Part shown: positions 1-7,432 of the stretch, in pieces
Position numbering within the stretch: position 1 is the first letter of the stretch
How the letters are laid out: the number at the start of each line of letters is the position of its first letter
Origin: CAZAGT01 sp964484515
GTDB lineage: Bacteria; Desulfobacterota; DSM-4660; Desulfatiglandales; HGW-15
Assembly: GCA_964484515.1 (NCBI GenBank)
Contig: CAZAGT010000024.1
Location: 1 to 26,009, forward strand
Length of the DNA stretch: 26,009 nt
Direction: 5' to 3'
Position numbers and translations under genes: made by a program
The notes under the pieces: generated by a model
Seen by the model: only the letters and a program-made list of their open reading frames with translations
What the model was told of the DNA's origin: nothing
Databases searched by the model: none

Positions 1-40
1 GTCAAGGGCTTGCAGTAGGTTACTACGGCTGCACCCTTGA

Positions 41-316
41 CGCCTGGAATCTGCAACATCCTCGACTTTTGCAACGTTAGGGTTCATTCAGTTTCTGCAC
101 CTCGCCCAAGGATCGCTTTGTGAGGTCGTGACGCTGGTGGAGGTTTTCCGAAGAAAAAGGCTTTTTAATGAAGAGGAGTCTCTGATGCTTAGAAGGAAAT
201 GTGAAGTCATTGACAGAAGACTAAATGGCCTGGTGAACAGTTTGCGTGGCAAAAAGAAACCAACGAGTGCGCCTCCAACCTCAAGCGAAGCGCTCCTCCA
301 GCCTGACAACGGGTGA
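41..316 (+). pseudogene. C-terminal remnant of a four-helix-bundle (S23/IVP) protein
   Basis: The frame is open from 41, just after an in-frame TGA at 38-40, to a TGA at 314-316. From about position 80 its translation matches the C-terminal half of the intact four-helix-bundle protein encoded at 7043-7396. Both share an F-x-x-FL run, the block GSLCE, a VT pair, FRR, and the ending GL(V/I)xSL/I. The N-terminal two helices, including the family segment rich in N-x-(S/A)-EG-K-G, are not present in this frame. The gene therefore looks truncated or internally deleted. A GTG at 128 could start a 62-residue product, but that would begin mid-helix. It ends 4 bp before the probable start of the fucose synthase. 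The alternative is a small intact protein of unknown role, which I consider less likely. Confidence 0.5.
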
Positions 317-320
317 AGCC

Positions 321-1289
321 GTGGATAAACAAGCTCGAATATATGTCGCCGGCCACCAGGGGCTTGTTGGTTCAGCCATCCTGAGGAAGCTCACCGCCGA
401 GGGGTACCGCAATATCATCACACGAACCCGTCGCGAATGTGATTTGACGAGGCAGACGGAGGTAGAGGCGTTTTTCGAATCGGAGCAGCCCGAATACGTC
501 TTCATGGCGGCTGCTAAGGTGGGCGGAATACTGGCCAACAATACCTATCCGGCGGAGTTCATCTATCAAAATCTCATGATTCAGAGCAACGTCATTCACG
601 CCGCTTACCGGACATCGGTCGCGAAATTGTTGTTTTTGGGAAGCTCCTGCATCTATCCACGTGAGTGTCCGCAACCGATGAAGGAGGAGTACCTGCTCAG
701 CGGGGAGTTGGAGGCGACAAACGAGCCTTACGCCATTGCGAAGATTGCCGGGATCAAGATGTGCCAGGCTTACAACCGGCAGTATGGAACTCGCTTTATA
801 TCTCTGATGCCGACCAATTTGTATGGACCGGGGGATAATTTCGACCTTCAAAATAGTCATGTCCTTCCTGCCCTGATCAGGAAATCCCATGAGGCGAAGA
901 TCGCAGACACATCAAGCAGAGCAGGAGACAAGCGGAAGAACGCGCTAACCGTTTGGGGGACCGGCGCACCCAGGAGAGAATTCCTCTATGTGGATGATTT
1001 GGCCGAGGCCTGCCTTTTTGTGATGAATAACTGTGAAGAGAACGAGATCCTTAACGTCGGTGTGGGCAAGGACATTAGTATCAAAGAGCTGGCGGAATTG
1101 ACGAGCGCGGTCGTCGGCTTTGAAGGCGATCTGATTTTTGATGATTCCAAGCCGGACGGTACACCCCGCAAACTACTGGATGTCACCCGCCTGAGAACCC
1201 TAGGATGGCAAAGCCGGACCACTCTGCGGCAGGGGATCGAGCAGACGTACAAATGGTTTGTGGCAAATGTCAGTGACCAGTACCAGTGA
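321..1289 (+). CDS. fcl: GDP-L-fucose synthase (GDP-4-keto-6-deoxymannose epimerase/reductase)
   Basis: This is a cytosolic short-chain dehydrogenase/reductase that converts GDP-4-keto-6-deoxy-D-mannose to GDP-L-fucose with NADPH. From the GTG at 321 it is 322 residues, the usual family length. The Rossmann motif GHQGLVG lies at residues 11-17, the Ser/Cys/Tyr region GSSCIYP near 107-113, and the catalytic YAIAK at 137-141, followed by the family signature PTNLYGPGDNF. The frame is open further upstream to a GTG at 246, but the extra 25 residues are low-complexity and absent from the family. The start at 321 places the N-terminus as MDKQARIYVAGH. The partner enzyme Gmd (GDP-mannose 4,6-dehydratase) is not in the window. 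The gene opens the plus-strand run of sugar genes. Confidence 0.93.
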   Translation: MDKQARIYVAGHQGLVGSAILRKLTAEGYRNIITRTRRECDLTRQTEVEAFFESEQPEYVFMAAAKVGGILANNTYPAEFIYQNLMIQSNVIHAAYRTSVAKLLFLGSSCIYPRECPQPMKEEYLLSGELEATNEPYAIAKIAGIKMCQAYNRQYGTRFISLMPTNLYGPGDNFDLQNSHVLPALIRKSHEAKIADTSSRAGDKRKNALTVWGTGAPRREFLYVDDLAEACLFVMNNCEENEILNVGVGKDISIKELAELTSAVVGFEGDLIFDDSKPDGTPRKLLDVTRLRTLGWQSRTTLRQGIEQTYKWFVANVSDQYQ

Positions 1290-1342
1290 CGAGCAAAGGA
1301 CGGATGGGCCACCGGTGACGGGTCTCCAGGTCGAAGCTTGAT

Positions 1343-2752
1343 ATGAAGAAAGAAGCCATTTTGCGACGGTTCGATGCCCTCGCCCCGCGCCGTCAGGCTT
1401 GGAGGAATCGTAATCGGTACTACTACGAGGATCAGGAGAGATACTTCCGGTTCTTAGTCCCCGCGGGCCACTCGATTCTTGAGCTTGGGTGCGCCAGCGG
1501 GGATCTTCTCCATGCCTTGCGGCCCAAGCGTGGCGTTGGGATCGATTTCAGCGGCGAGATGATCAAGGCCGCACGCACGAGATATCCTGACCTGGAGTTC
1601 CGCCAGGCGGATGTGGAAGACCTGAAGCCTTGGGGGGAGACCTTTGACTTCATCATCATGGCGGACGTGGTCGGACACCTCCAGGACATCGAGGACACGT
1701 TCAGGGGCATCCGAGCCTTCTGCCGCCCTGATACGCGGCTTATGGTATCCTACTACAGCTTCCTCTGGGAGCCGGTCCTTCAACTCGGTGAACTCGCGGG
1801 GCTGAAGATGCCCCAACAGCATCAAAACTGGCTCTCCACGGAGGACATCGGCAATCTTCTCCGGCTGGCGAACTTCCAGGTGGTCAAGACGGAGTATCGA
1901 CTGCTGATACCGAAAAGAGTTCCTTGGCTGAGCGATTGGATAAACCGCTATCTTGCCCCCCTGCCGGTCATTCGACACCTCTGCCTCAGTCGCTACGTGG
2001 TCGCGCGGCCGACGGGGCTCCGAGCACAGAACGAATTCTCGACCACCATTTTGATCCCGTGCCGCAATGAAAGGGGGAACGTGGAGGCGGCCGTCAAGCG
2101 ACTGCCCGAGTTCGGCGGGCGGCACGAGATCATCTTTGTGGAGGGCAACTCCACGGATGGGACCCGCGATGAGATCAAGCGGGTCATTGCCAACCACCCC
2201 GAGAAGGACATTAAGCTACTCGTTCAGGGAGGCAAGGGCAAGGGGGATGCCGTTCGGACGGGATTCGCGGCTGCACGCGGAGACATCTTGATGATCCTGG
2301 ATGCCGACCTGACGATGCCCCCCGAGGACCTGCCGAAATTCTACAGGGCCCTGGCCGAGGACCAAGGAGAATTCATAAACGGTTGCCGTCTCGTGTATCC
2401 GATGGAAAAGCAGGCCATGCGATTCTTGAATCTGTTGGGAAACAAATTCTTTTCCATGATGTTTACTTGGCTCTTGAATCAGCGCTTCAAGGATACGCTT
2501 TGTGGTACAAAGGCCCTTTTTCGCAAGGACTATGAAAGGATCCAAGCCGGCAGGGCCTATTTCGGCGATTTTGATCCCTTCGGCGATTTTGATTTGATCT
2601 TTGGGGCCGTCAAACAGAATCTCAAAGTCGTCGAGATCCCCATTCGGTACCGCGAGAGAACGTATGGCGATACCAACATCGAACGCTTCAAGCACGGTTG
2701 GCTCCTGCTGAGGATGACGCTTTTCGCCTTTCGGAAGGTGAAGGCCGTTTAG
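1343..2752 (+). CDS. Bifunctional SAM methyltransferase-GT2 glycosyltransferase fusion
   Basis: This 469-residue protein has two domains. Residues 1-225 form a class I SAM methyltransferase, with motif I ILELGCASG at 45-53, an acidic GIDFS at 66-70 and DFIIMADVVGHL near 102-113. Residues about 232-469 form a GT-A fold family 2 glycosyltransferase of the dolichyl-phosphate-mannose/undecaprenyl-sugar type. That domain shows TTILIPCRNE at 234-243, EGNSTDGT at 267-274 and the metal-binding ILDADLTMP near 318-326. There is no C-terminal membrane anchor, so the protein is probably cytosolic or peripheral. The sugar and acceptor are unknown. The domain order suggests coupled transfer and methylation, or a methylated lipid-linked intermediate, but that is inference. 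It starts at an ATG 53 bp after fcl, without a strong ribosome site. Confidence 0.88.
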   Translation: MKKEAILRRFDALAPRRQAWRNRNRYYYEDQERYFRFLVPAGHSILELGCASGDLLHALRPKRGVGIDFSGEMIKAARTRYPDLEFRQADVEDLKPWGETFDFIIMADVVGHLQDIEDTFRGIRAFCRPDTRLMVSYYSFLWEPVLQLGELAGLKMPQQHQNWLSTEDIGNLLRLANFQVVKTEYRLLIPKRVPWLSDWINRYLAPLPVIRHLCLSRYVVARPTGLRAQNEFSTTILIPCRNERGNVEAAVKRLPEFGGRHEIIFVEGNSTDGTRDEIKRVIANHPEKDIKLLVQGGKGKGDAVRTGFAAARGDILMILDADLTMPPEDLPKFYRALAEDQGEFINGCRLVYPMEKQAMRFLNLLGNKFFSMMFTWLLNQRFKDTLCGTKALFRKDYERIQAGRAYFGDFDPFGDFDLIFGAVKQNLKVVEIPIRYRERTYGDTNIERFKHGWLLLRMTLFAFRKVKAV

Positions 2753-2794
2753 AACAAGAGACGCCCGGTGAAGGGATTTGCGAGAACGGACTGA

Positions 2795-3523
2795 ATGCAG
2801 AATCCGGAAGACATCCTTGCGGAGCGACGTTGGAGATGGACCCGCAAGGCGATCCTGAGGAAGCTCTACTTCAAGTGGTACAGCCAAATTACCGGAGCCC
2901 TGAGACCCGGCACCGTCTTAGAGCTGGGTGGCGGCAGCGGAAATCTGAAGGACACCCTACCGCACGTCATTAGCTCCGATATCCTCTACGCGCCGTGGCT
3001 GGACGCCGTTTTGGACGCCCACGATCTCCCTTTCAAGGACGAGAGCGTCCATAACATCGTGTTGTTCGATGTGCTGCATCATTTGGAGGCACCCGCCCTT
3101 TTCCTTTATGAGGCCAATCGAATCCTGAGCTACAAAGGAAGGATCGTGTTGGTGGAACCCTACGTTTCTTGGGCATCCTACTTCGTCTATCGGTTTTTAC
3201 ACGCCGAGGATATGGACTGGTATATAAATCCACTCAACCTGAAACGTTCCGGTAAGAAAGATAATCCCTTTCACAGCAATCAGGCGGTTTCGACCCTTGT
3301 CTTTGAGAAATATCGAAAGCAGTTTGTAACCCAATTTCCACGGCTTCGGATCCTCAGAGAAATGAGAACCGATCCCATCCTCTATCCCTTGAGCGGCGGG
3401 TTTCATAATCCCAGCCTTTGTCCCCACTTTCTCTGGAGTACACTTGAATACCTTGAGGTCCTTGTTGCCCCATTGCATCGCTTCTTGGCCTTCCGCTTGT
3501 TTGTGGTCCTAGAAAAGACCTGA
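2795..3523 (+). CDS. Class I SAM-dependent methyltransferase
   Basis: A 242-residue protein with a type 11 methyltransferase core. Motif I is VLELGGGSGN at about residues 41-50. It is followed by SSDILYAPW, by HDLPF (the usual aDa-x-x-LPF segment), and by the post-motif II stretch IVLFDVLHHLEAP at about 88-100 with GRIVLVEPYVS. The substrate is unknown. The position, 42 bp downstream of the methyltransferase-GT2 fusion and inside a glycan cluster, suggests methylation of a sugar or lipid intermediate. The second half is aromatic-rich and carries no recognisable extra domain. It is the last gene before the palindromic non-coding stretch and therefore probably ends the first transcription unit. 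Confidence 0.85.
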   Translation: MQNPEDILAERRWRWTRKAILRKLYFKWYSQITGALRPGTVLELGGGSGNLKDTLPHVISSDILYAPWLDAVLDAHDLPFKDESVHNIVLFDVLHHLEAPALFLYEANRILSYKGRIVLVEPYVSWASYFVYRFLHAEDMDWYINPLNLKRSGKKDNPFHSNQAVSTLVFEKYRKQFVTQFPRLRILREMRTDPILYPLSGGFHNPSLCPHFLWSTLEYLEVLVAPLHRFLAFRLFVVLEKT

Positions 3524-3918
3524 CATTCCGGTTTCGTGAGATTCAGGGGAACATAGAATTCCAGTAACATTTTAGATTCTTGAAACGCGCTAGCGCATAC
3601 GATCCGTCCGGTCATGGGGGGTCTCTTTTCAAAAACGAGGAATTGAGTGCGTTGTCTCGGCATAAGGCGCTACCCGAGGCGGCCGGAGGGCCTCCGTGGA
3701 ATAGGCCGGATTGACAGCCTTGGCGCATTCTCCGAGTCTGCTCCGGCCGCCTTGCTTGCAAGCTTCTTTAGCGTTCGAGCGGGTAACGTTTCGTTTTTGA
3801 AAAGAGACCCCCATGGCCGAATGTTGACTTGTTTCAAAAACCTAAATTGATATGAATTGCAGTATTCCAATACGCCCATCCAACAGTCGTAAGATGAAGC
3901 GGGGCTGAGCTCAATTTC
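3524..3918 (+). other. Non-coding stretch with a MITE-like palindrome
   Basis: This 395-bp stretch lies between two co-oriented genes and carries no convincing coding frame. Most of its middle is taken up by the nested inverted repeat at 3610-3818. The remaining 100 bp before the NeuA-NeuB gene holds only a weak candidate promoter: TTGACT at 3824-3829 followed about 17 bp later by TTGATA. I would not rely on that promoter. Both flanks of the palindrome are ordinary, moderately AT-rich sequence. Confidence 0.6.
3610..3818. mobile_element. MITE-like palindromic element with ~28-bp terminal inverted repeats
   Basis: The left arm at 3610-3638 and the reverse complement of the right arm at 3791-3818 differ by one substitution and one G insertion. 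Both contain the core GGTCTCTTTTCAAAAACGA. A second, nested, perfect 11-bp pair lies inside: GGCGGCCGGAG at 3678-3688 and CTCCGGCCGCC at 3741-3751. The spacing from outer to inner arms is similar on the two sides, so the whole 209 bp can fold as one long imperfect hairpin. No transposase frame is present. Direct flanking duplications are not obvious. A non-autonomous transposable element is the best reading. A large intergenic hairpin acting as a terminator or attenuator is the alternative. Confidence 0.6.
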
Positions 3919-5691
3919 GTGTCCTTTGGCGGTCAAGAGATCTGGGCCGTTATTCCGGCCCGAGGCGAAAGCAAAGGGATTCCGTGCAAGGATCTTGTTG
4001 ATCTGGCGGGAAGACCGTTGATTGCCTATACGATCGAGCAGGCTCTGCAGTCTAAACACATCGATGGGGTCTTCGTTTCCACGGAGGATGACGAGATTAA
4101 GGGGATATCTGTGGCTTATGGAGCCTCTATCATAGACCGACCCGCCGAATTGAATACCGATGAATTCTTGTCGATCGACGTTCTCAAGCATGCGATCCGG
4201 TATCTCGAGAGAAAACAGGGACTGCGGGTAAGAAATGTCGCCTTACTGCTTCCCACCACGCCCCTTCGAAGGGTTGAGGACATTGACCAGGCCATAGCCC
4301 TCTTTTTCACCCAAGCCGCCGACGCTGTTGTCAGTGTCGTCAAGGCGCCGCTTTCCTGCAATCCCTATTGCGCCATGAAAATGGTTGACGGGCGGTTGGT
4401 CATGATGTTCGAGGAAGGGGCCCGGTCGACCGGGCGGCAGGCTATTCCGGACGTATTTTGGCGCGGCGGACAGATTTCCATCACGACGAGTGAACACCTC
4501 TTCAGGTATGGAGATTGGTACGAGGGGGATTGTCGTCCCTATATTTGTTCTGAGGAGACGTCCTTGAATATCGATACCATGACAAAACTGAAGATCGCCG
4601 AGGAGCGAATCTACGGTCAAAGGGCGAAAAAGGTCGAGGGTATAGCTTTCGACATTGGTGGTCGGCTGGTGGGACATGCACAGCCTTGTTTCATCGTGGC
4701 AGAGGCCGGCGTCAACCATAACGGGGACATGAAATTGGCTGCGGCTCTGATCGATGCGGCCGCTGATGCCGGAGTAGACGCTATCAAGTTCCAATTCTTT
4801 GATCCCCAGAATGTCGTTACGGCCTCATCCCCAATGGCCGAGTATCAAAAGGTCAATCTCGGTGGAGAGCAGAGTCAGCTCGAGATGCTGCAAAAGCTTG
4901 TCATTTCAGACACCGAATTGCCAGCCTTAAAGCAATACGCAGAGCAAAAGGGACTCCTCTTTCTCTGCACCTCACATTCGGGGGCCAGGGAGTATGCCAA
5001 GCTGGATGAGATCGGCGTCCCGGCCCACAAAGTGGGTTCGGGAGATCTTCTCAACGTGCCCGTTTTGGAGTATCTCGCCCGATCCCGGAAGCCGGTCATT
5101 TTGGGAACGGGCATGGCTACGATGGAAGAGGTGATGCAGGCCTATCGCTTTCTTGTTCGGAACGGGAATGAGCAGGTTATCTTCCTTCACTGCACCACCG
5201 ATTATCCTTGCTCTCTTGAGGATGTAAACATGAAGGCGATGACTACGATGAAAAGGGAGTTGGAATGCCCGGTGGGCTATTCGGACCATTCCCTGGGGAT
5301 CGAAGTCCCCATGATGGCCGTTGCTTTGGGTGCCTGTGTCCTTGAAAAGCACTTCACCCTCGACAAGAACCTGCCGGGACCCGATCACAGGGCCTCTATC
5401 CTCCCGTCGGCGTTGAAGGCGATGGTATCAAAGATCCGAACGATCGAAGCAGCGATGGGGGCTCCCATAAAGAGACCTTCGCCGCGCGAACGTCAAACCG
5501 CAAAGGTCGCCAGGAAGAGCCTCGTTTATAGCCGTGATCTGGAGAAGGGCACCGTCGTCGCACCGGAGGATATCGCTGTGAAGAGACCTGGGACGGGACT
5601 TAGCCCGATCCGTTTTTACGAGATGTTGGGGCGGAAGCTGGGGAAGTCCGTTGAGAAAGATCAGCTTGTGGCTGAAGGGGATTTCTATTAG
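3919..5691 (+). CDS. Fused CMP-nonulosonate cytidylyltransferase / nonulosonate synthase (NeuA-NeuB type)
   Basis: This 590-residue protein joins two steps of nonulosonic acid metabolism. Residues 1-235 are a cytidylyltransferase, with the nucleotide-binding VIPARGESKGIPCKDL at 11-26, STEDDEI at 54-60 and LLPTTPLRR at 110-118. It activates the sugar with CTP. Residues 245-515 are the PEP-dependent synthase TIM barrel, with IVAEAGVNHNGD at 259-270, IKFQFF at 289-294, GSGDL at 373-377, SDHSLG at 455-460 and EKHFTLD at 476-482. Residues 530-590 form the C-terminal SAF (antifreeze-like) domain. The product could be N-acetylneuraminate, legionaminate or a relative. No NeuC/LegG-type 2-epimerase is in the window to decide. 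The start is a GTG. A fusion of this order removes the free intermediate step between synthesis and activation. Confidence 0.92.
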   Translation: MSFGGQEIWAVIPARGESKGIPCKDLVDLAGRPLIAYTIEQALQSKHIDGVFVSTEDDEIKGISVAYGASIIDRPAELNTDEFLSIDVLKHAIRYLERKQGLRVRNVALLLPTTPLRRVEDIDQAIALFFTQAADAVVSVVKAPLSCNPYCAMKMVDGRLVMMFEEGARSTGRQAIPDVFWRGGQISITTSEHLFRYGDWYEGDCRPYICSEETSLNIDTMTKLKIAEERIYGQRAKKVEGIAFDIGGRLVGHAQPCFIVAEAGVNHNGDMKLAAALIDAAADAGVDAIKFQFFDPQNVVTASSPMAEYQKVNLGGEQSQLEMLQKLVISDTELPALKQYAEQKGLLFLCTSHSGAREYAKLDEIGVPAHKVGSGDLLNVPVLEYLARSRKPVILGTGMATMEEVMQAYRFLVRNGNEQVIFLHCTTDYPCSLEDVNMKAMTTMKRELECPVGYSDHSLGIEVPMMAVALGACVLEKHFTLDKNLPGPDHRASILPSALKAMVSKIRTIEAAMGAPIKRPSPRERQTAKVARKSLVYSRDLEKGTVVAPEDIAVKRPGTGLSPIRFYEMLGRKLGKSVEKDQLVAEGDFY

Positions 5692-5878
5692 CTGATTTGT
5701 CTCCCTTGGGGACGATAAGAGCGGATCTCAGAAAACGAACGAACCTGTTAGTGATTGAGCTCCAGCCGCCATCTTGTGTTGCTGAACTCAGGTCCGTCCT
5801 GTTCCATCATTGGCATGTTAGAGCCAGGGAACGACGAGACAAACTGGGTGCCGCCAAGCGCTTTTTCAGTAGGCTGCA
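5692..5878 (+). other. Intergenic spacer with no supported gene
   Basis: This 187-bp gap separates the nonulosonate gene from the first GT4 gene. Short open frames cross it in two phases, but none shows a recognisable family or a ribosome site. A small stem at 5699-5713 (GTCTCC/GGGGAC, 3-base loop) follows the upstream stop but lacks a T run. It is therefore not called a terminator. Confidence 0.4.
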
Positions 5879-7027
5879 TTGGAACCGCAAAACCTGACCA
5901 CCACTCGGTTGCGCGCCCTATTCGTGCTTGCCGATCTGGAGCCCGGAGGTGCTCAGAGGGTTGTCTTGACCGTCGTCCGTCACCTAAACCGCGACGTCTT
6001 TGAACCGCATCTGGCGATCATCGACAAGACCGGTCCGATGGTTCAGGATATCCCCGGCAATGTTCCTATCCATGGATTCAAGGTCGGAAAAGTTCGATAT
6101 GCCCTCCCGGGCCTGCTGGGCCTTTGCAGGTCCCTTAGGCCTGACACGGTTATCTCGACCTTGCCGCATTTGAATCTTAGCTTGATCGCGGGCAAGTTTC
6201 TGTTTCCTTCTCACACAAGCTTAATCGTCAGGGAAGCGAACACACCCAGTCTCAGATTACGACACACAGGCCATCCGGGCGCTTATCGGCTCCTGTATCG
6301 ATTCCTCTATCCACATGCAGACCACGTCATATGCAATGCGGATTACGTCAAAAGGGATCTAGAGCGAAACTTCGCCATACCTCCGCAGAAGATCACCGTG
6401 ATTCCTAATCCTGTCGACCTGGAAAGGATCGAGCGTGCCAAGCGCAATGGCCACAAGGGATACTCCGCAAAAAAGAGACATCTCGTCGCCGTAGGCAGAC
6501 TCAATTACCAAAAGGGATTCGATTTCCTTCTGAAGGCCTTTCACTATATTCACCAAAGAGTTCCCGATCTTCACTTGACCATTGTGGGCGAGGGGCCGGA
6601 AGAAGATTCACTGAGAAAAATGGCAGAGGACCTGTTGATTACAGATTCCGTTACCTTTGCAGGTTATCAGGCAAACCCTTACCCCTTTATGGCTCATGCC
6701 GATTTGTTCATTTCGCCCTCGAGGTGGGAGGGTTTGCCGAACGCGGTTCTGGAGGCCCTCGCCTGTGGCACCCCCGTGGTTGCCTTCGATTGCCCCGGGG
6801 GAATCCGGGAGATCATTGAAGAAGGGCATAACGGCTGGCTGATACCGGCGGGCGATTGGGAGTTCATGAGTAAGAGGGTTGTGGAACTGATGACGGACAA
6901 GGCCCACCGACCGGGAGAAATGAGAAAGCTTCACCCGCCGGCGTGTATTTGCGACAATGCGGTCAGGGCGTATGAGAAGGTGCTTATGGAAAACTCAAAG
7001 CTCAAAGCTCAAAGCTCAAAGCTGTAA
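5879..7027 (+). CDS. Family 4 glycosyltransferase with a repeat-encoded C-terminus
   Basis: This 382-residue retaining GT-B enzyme is probably cytosolic. The N-terminal donor-independent motif LEPGGAQRVV lies near residues 20-29. The C-terminal nucleotide-sugar domain shows VAVGRLNYQKGFDFLL and GEGPEEDSL. The E-x7-E signature is SPSRWEGLPNAVLEALACGTP. The sugar is not predictable. The start used is the TTG at 5879, with TTG 5909 as the alternative. There is no good Shine-Dalgarno at either. The last 11 codons, reading NSKLKAQSSKL, are encoded by the 7-bp tandem repeat at 6994-7021 and are not part of the GT4 fold. This suggests that the original end of the gene was replaced or extended when the adjacent repeat-flanked S23/IVP gene arrived. 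Confidence 0.88.
   Translation: MEPQNLTTTRLRALFVLADLEPGGAQRVVLTVVRHLNRDVFEPHLAIIDKTGPMVQDIPGNVPIHGFKVGKVRYALPGLLGLCRSLRPDTVISTLPHLNLSLIAGKFLFPSHTSLIVREANTPSLRLRHTGHPGAYRLLYRFLYPHADHVICNADYVKRDLERNFAIPPQKITVIPNPVDLERIERAKRNGHKGYSAKKRHLVAVGRLNYQKGFDFLLKAFHYIHQRVPDLHLTIVGEGPEEDSLRKMAEDLLITDSVTFAGYQANPYPFMAHADLFISPSRWEGLPNAVLEALACGTPVVAFDCPGGIREIIEEGHNGWLIPAGDWEFMSKRVVELMTDKAHRPGEMRKLHPPACICDNAVRAYEKVLMENSKLKAQSSKL
6994..7023 (+). repeat. Four tandem copies of CTCAAAG
   Basis: Four perfect 7-bp units CTCAAAG run from 6994 to 7021, followed by a partial CT. They overlap the last codons of the upstream GT4 gene and end just before its TAA. They sit 20 bp upstream of the S23/IVP gene start. Written in another phase, each unit is AGCTCAA, sharing AGCT with the repeat on the far side of the S23 gene. 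Confidence 0.9.
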
Positions 7028-7042
7028 TGATAAGGGACAGGG

Positions 7043-7396
7043 ATGGCGTTTGCGTTTGAGGATCTTCAGGTTTATCAACGGGCTCTTGATTTTGCCGTAA
7101 CAGTTATTGGCGAGGTTGACCAAATTCAGACCCCAAGGAGGCATTATAGGCTCATAGAGCAACTTGAGTCGTCCTGCACATCAGTCGCCTTGAACATTTC
7201 GGAAGGGAAGGGCCGGTATTCGAAGAAGGAGTTCAAGCACTTCTTGTACGTTGCGAGGGGTTCGCTTTGCGAAACGGTTACTATGTTACAGATATTTAGG
7301 AGGAGGAATTGGCTCACGGAAAGCAGGTACCTCTTTCTGTATCGCGCGGCCCAAGAGATCCATAAGATGCTTTCTGGGCTGATTCGATCGATATAG
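7043..7396 (+). CDS. Four-helix-bundle protein (23S rRNA intervening-sequence / S23 family)
   Basis: The product is 117 residues, the usual length for this family (PF05635/TIGR02436-type), and is predicted to be all helical and cytosolic. The family landmarks are FEDLQVYQRALDF at the start, QLESSCTSVALNISEGKG in the second helix, the GSLCE block and a terminal GLIRSI. Family members form pentameric bundles. They were first found encoded in rRNA intervening sequences and are widespread as lone genes, with unknown cellular function. The start is decided by AAGGGA 5 bp upstream of the ATG. The gene is an orphan inside a glycan operon, sits between two GT4 genes, and is bracketed by two different 7-bp tandem repeats. 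This suggests recent insertion rather than a sugar-pathway role. Confidence 0.9.
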   Translation: MAFAFEDLQVYQRALDFAVTVIGEVDQIQTPRRHYRLIEQLESSCTSVALNISEGKGRYSKKEFKHFLYVARGSLCETVTMLQIFRRRNWLTESRYLFLYRAAQEIHKMLSGLIRSI

Positions 7397-7407
7397 AATA
7401 TCCTGAG

Positions 7408-7432
7408 AGCTATCAGCTATGAGCTATGAGCT
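7408..7432 (+). repeat. Three tandem AGCTAT(C/G) units plus partial copy
   Basis: AGCTATC, AGCTATG and AGCTATG run in tandem from 7408 to 7428, followed by AGCT. The ATG of the second unit, at 7419, is the start codon of the downstream GT4 gene, so the repeat supplies its N-terminus MSYEL. The repeat begins 11 bp after the S23/IVP stop codon. Confidence 0.85.

Noticed and set aside
2698..2973. Alternative frame over the junction of the fusion and the following methyltransferase
   Set aside because: It is a shadow of the two genes, rich in Pro/Arg/Glu with no family match.
3824..3852. TTGACT with TTGATA as a promoter of the NeuA-NeuB gene
   Set aside because: The -10 is poor, the match is near what chance gives in this AT-rich piece, and it is mentioned only as a weak candidate.
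5699..5713. Stem GTCTCC-CTT-GGGGAC after the NeuA-NeuB stop as a terminator
   Set aside because: Only six pairs, one a wobble, and no T run follows.
5697..6003. Two overlapping open frames across the gap before the first GT4 gene
   Set aside because: No family match, no ribosome site, and both run into the GT4 gene in the wrong phase.
7043..7396. Four-helix-bundle protein as the Avd accessory protein of a diversity-generating retroelement
   Set aside because: Avd is a related fold, but there is no reverse transcriptase and no template/variable repeat pair in the window.
6994..7432. Short tandem repeats as a CRISPR array
   Set aside because: Units are 7 bp with no spacers, and no cas genes are present.
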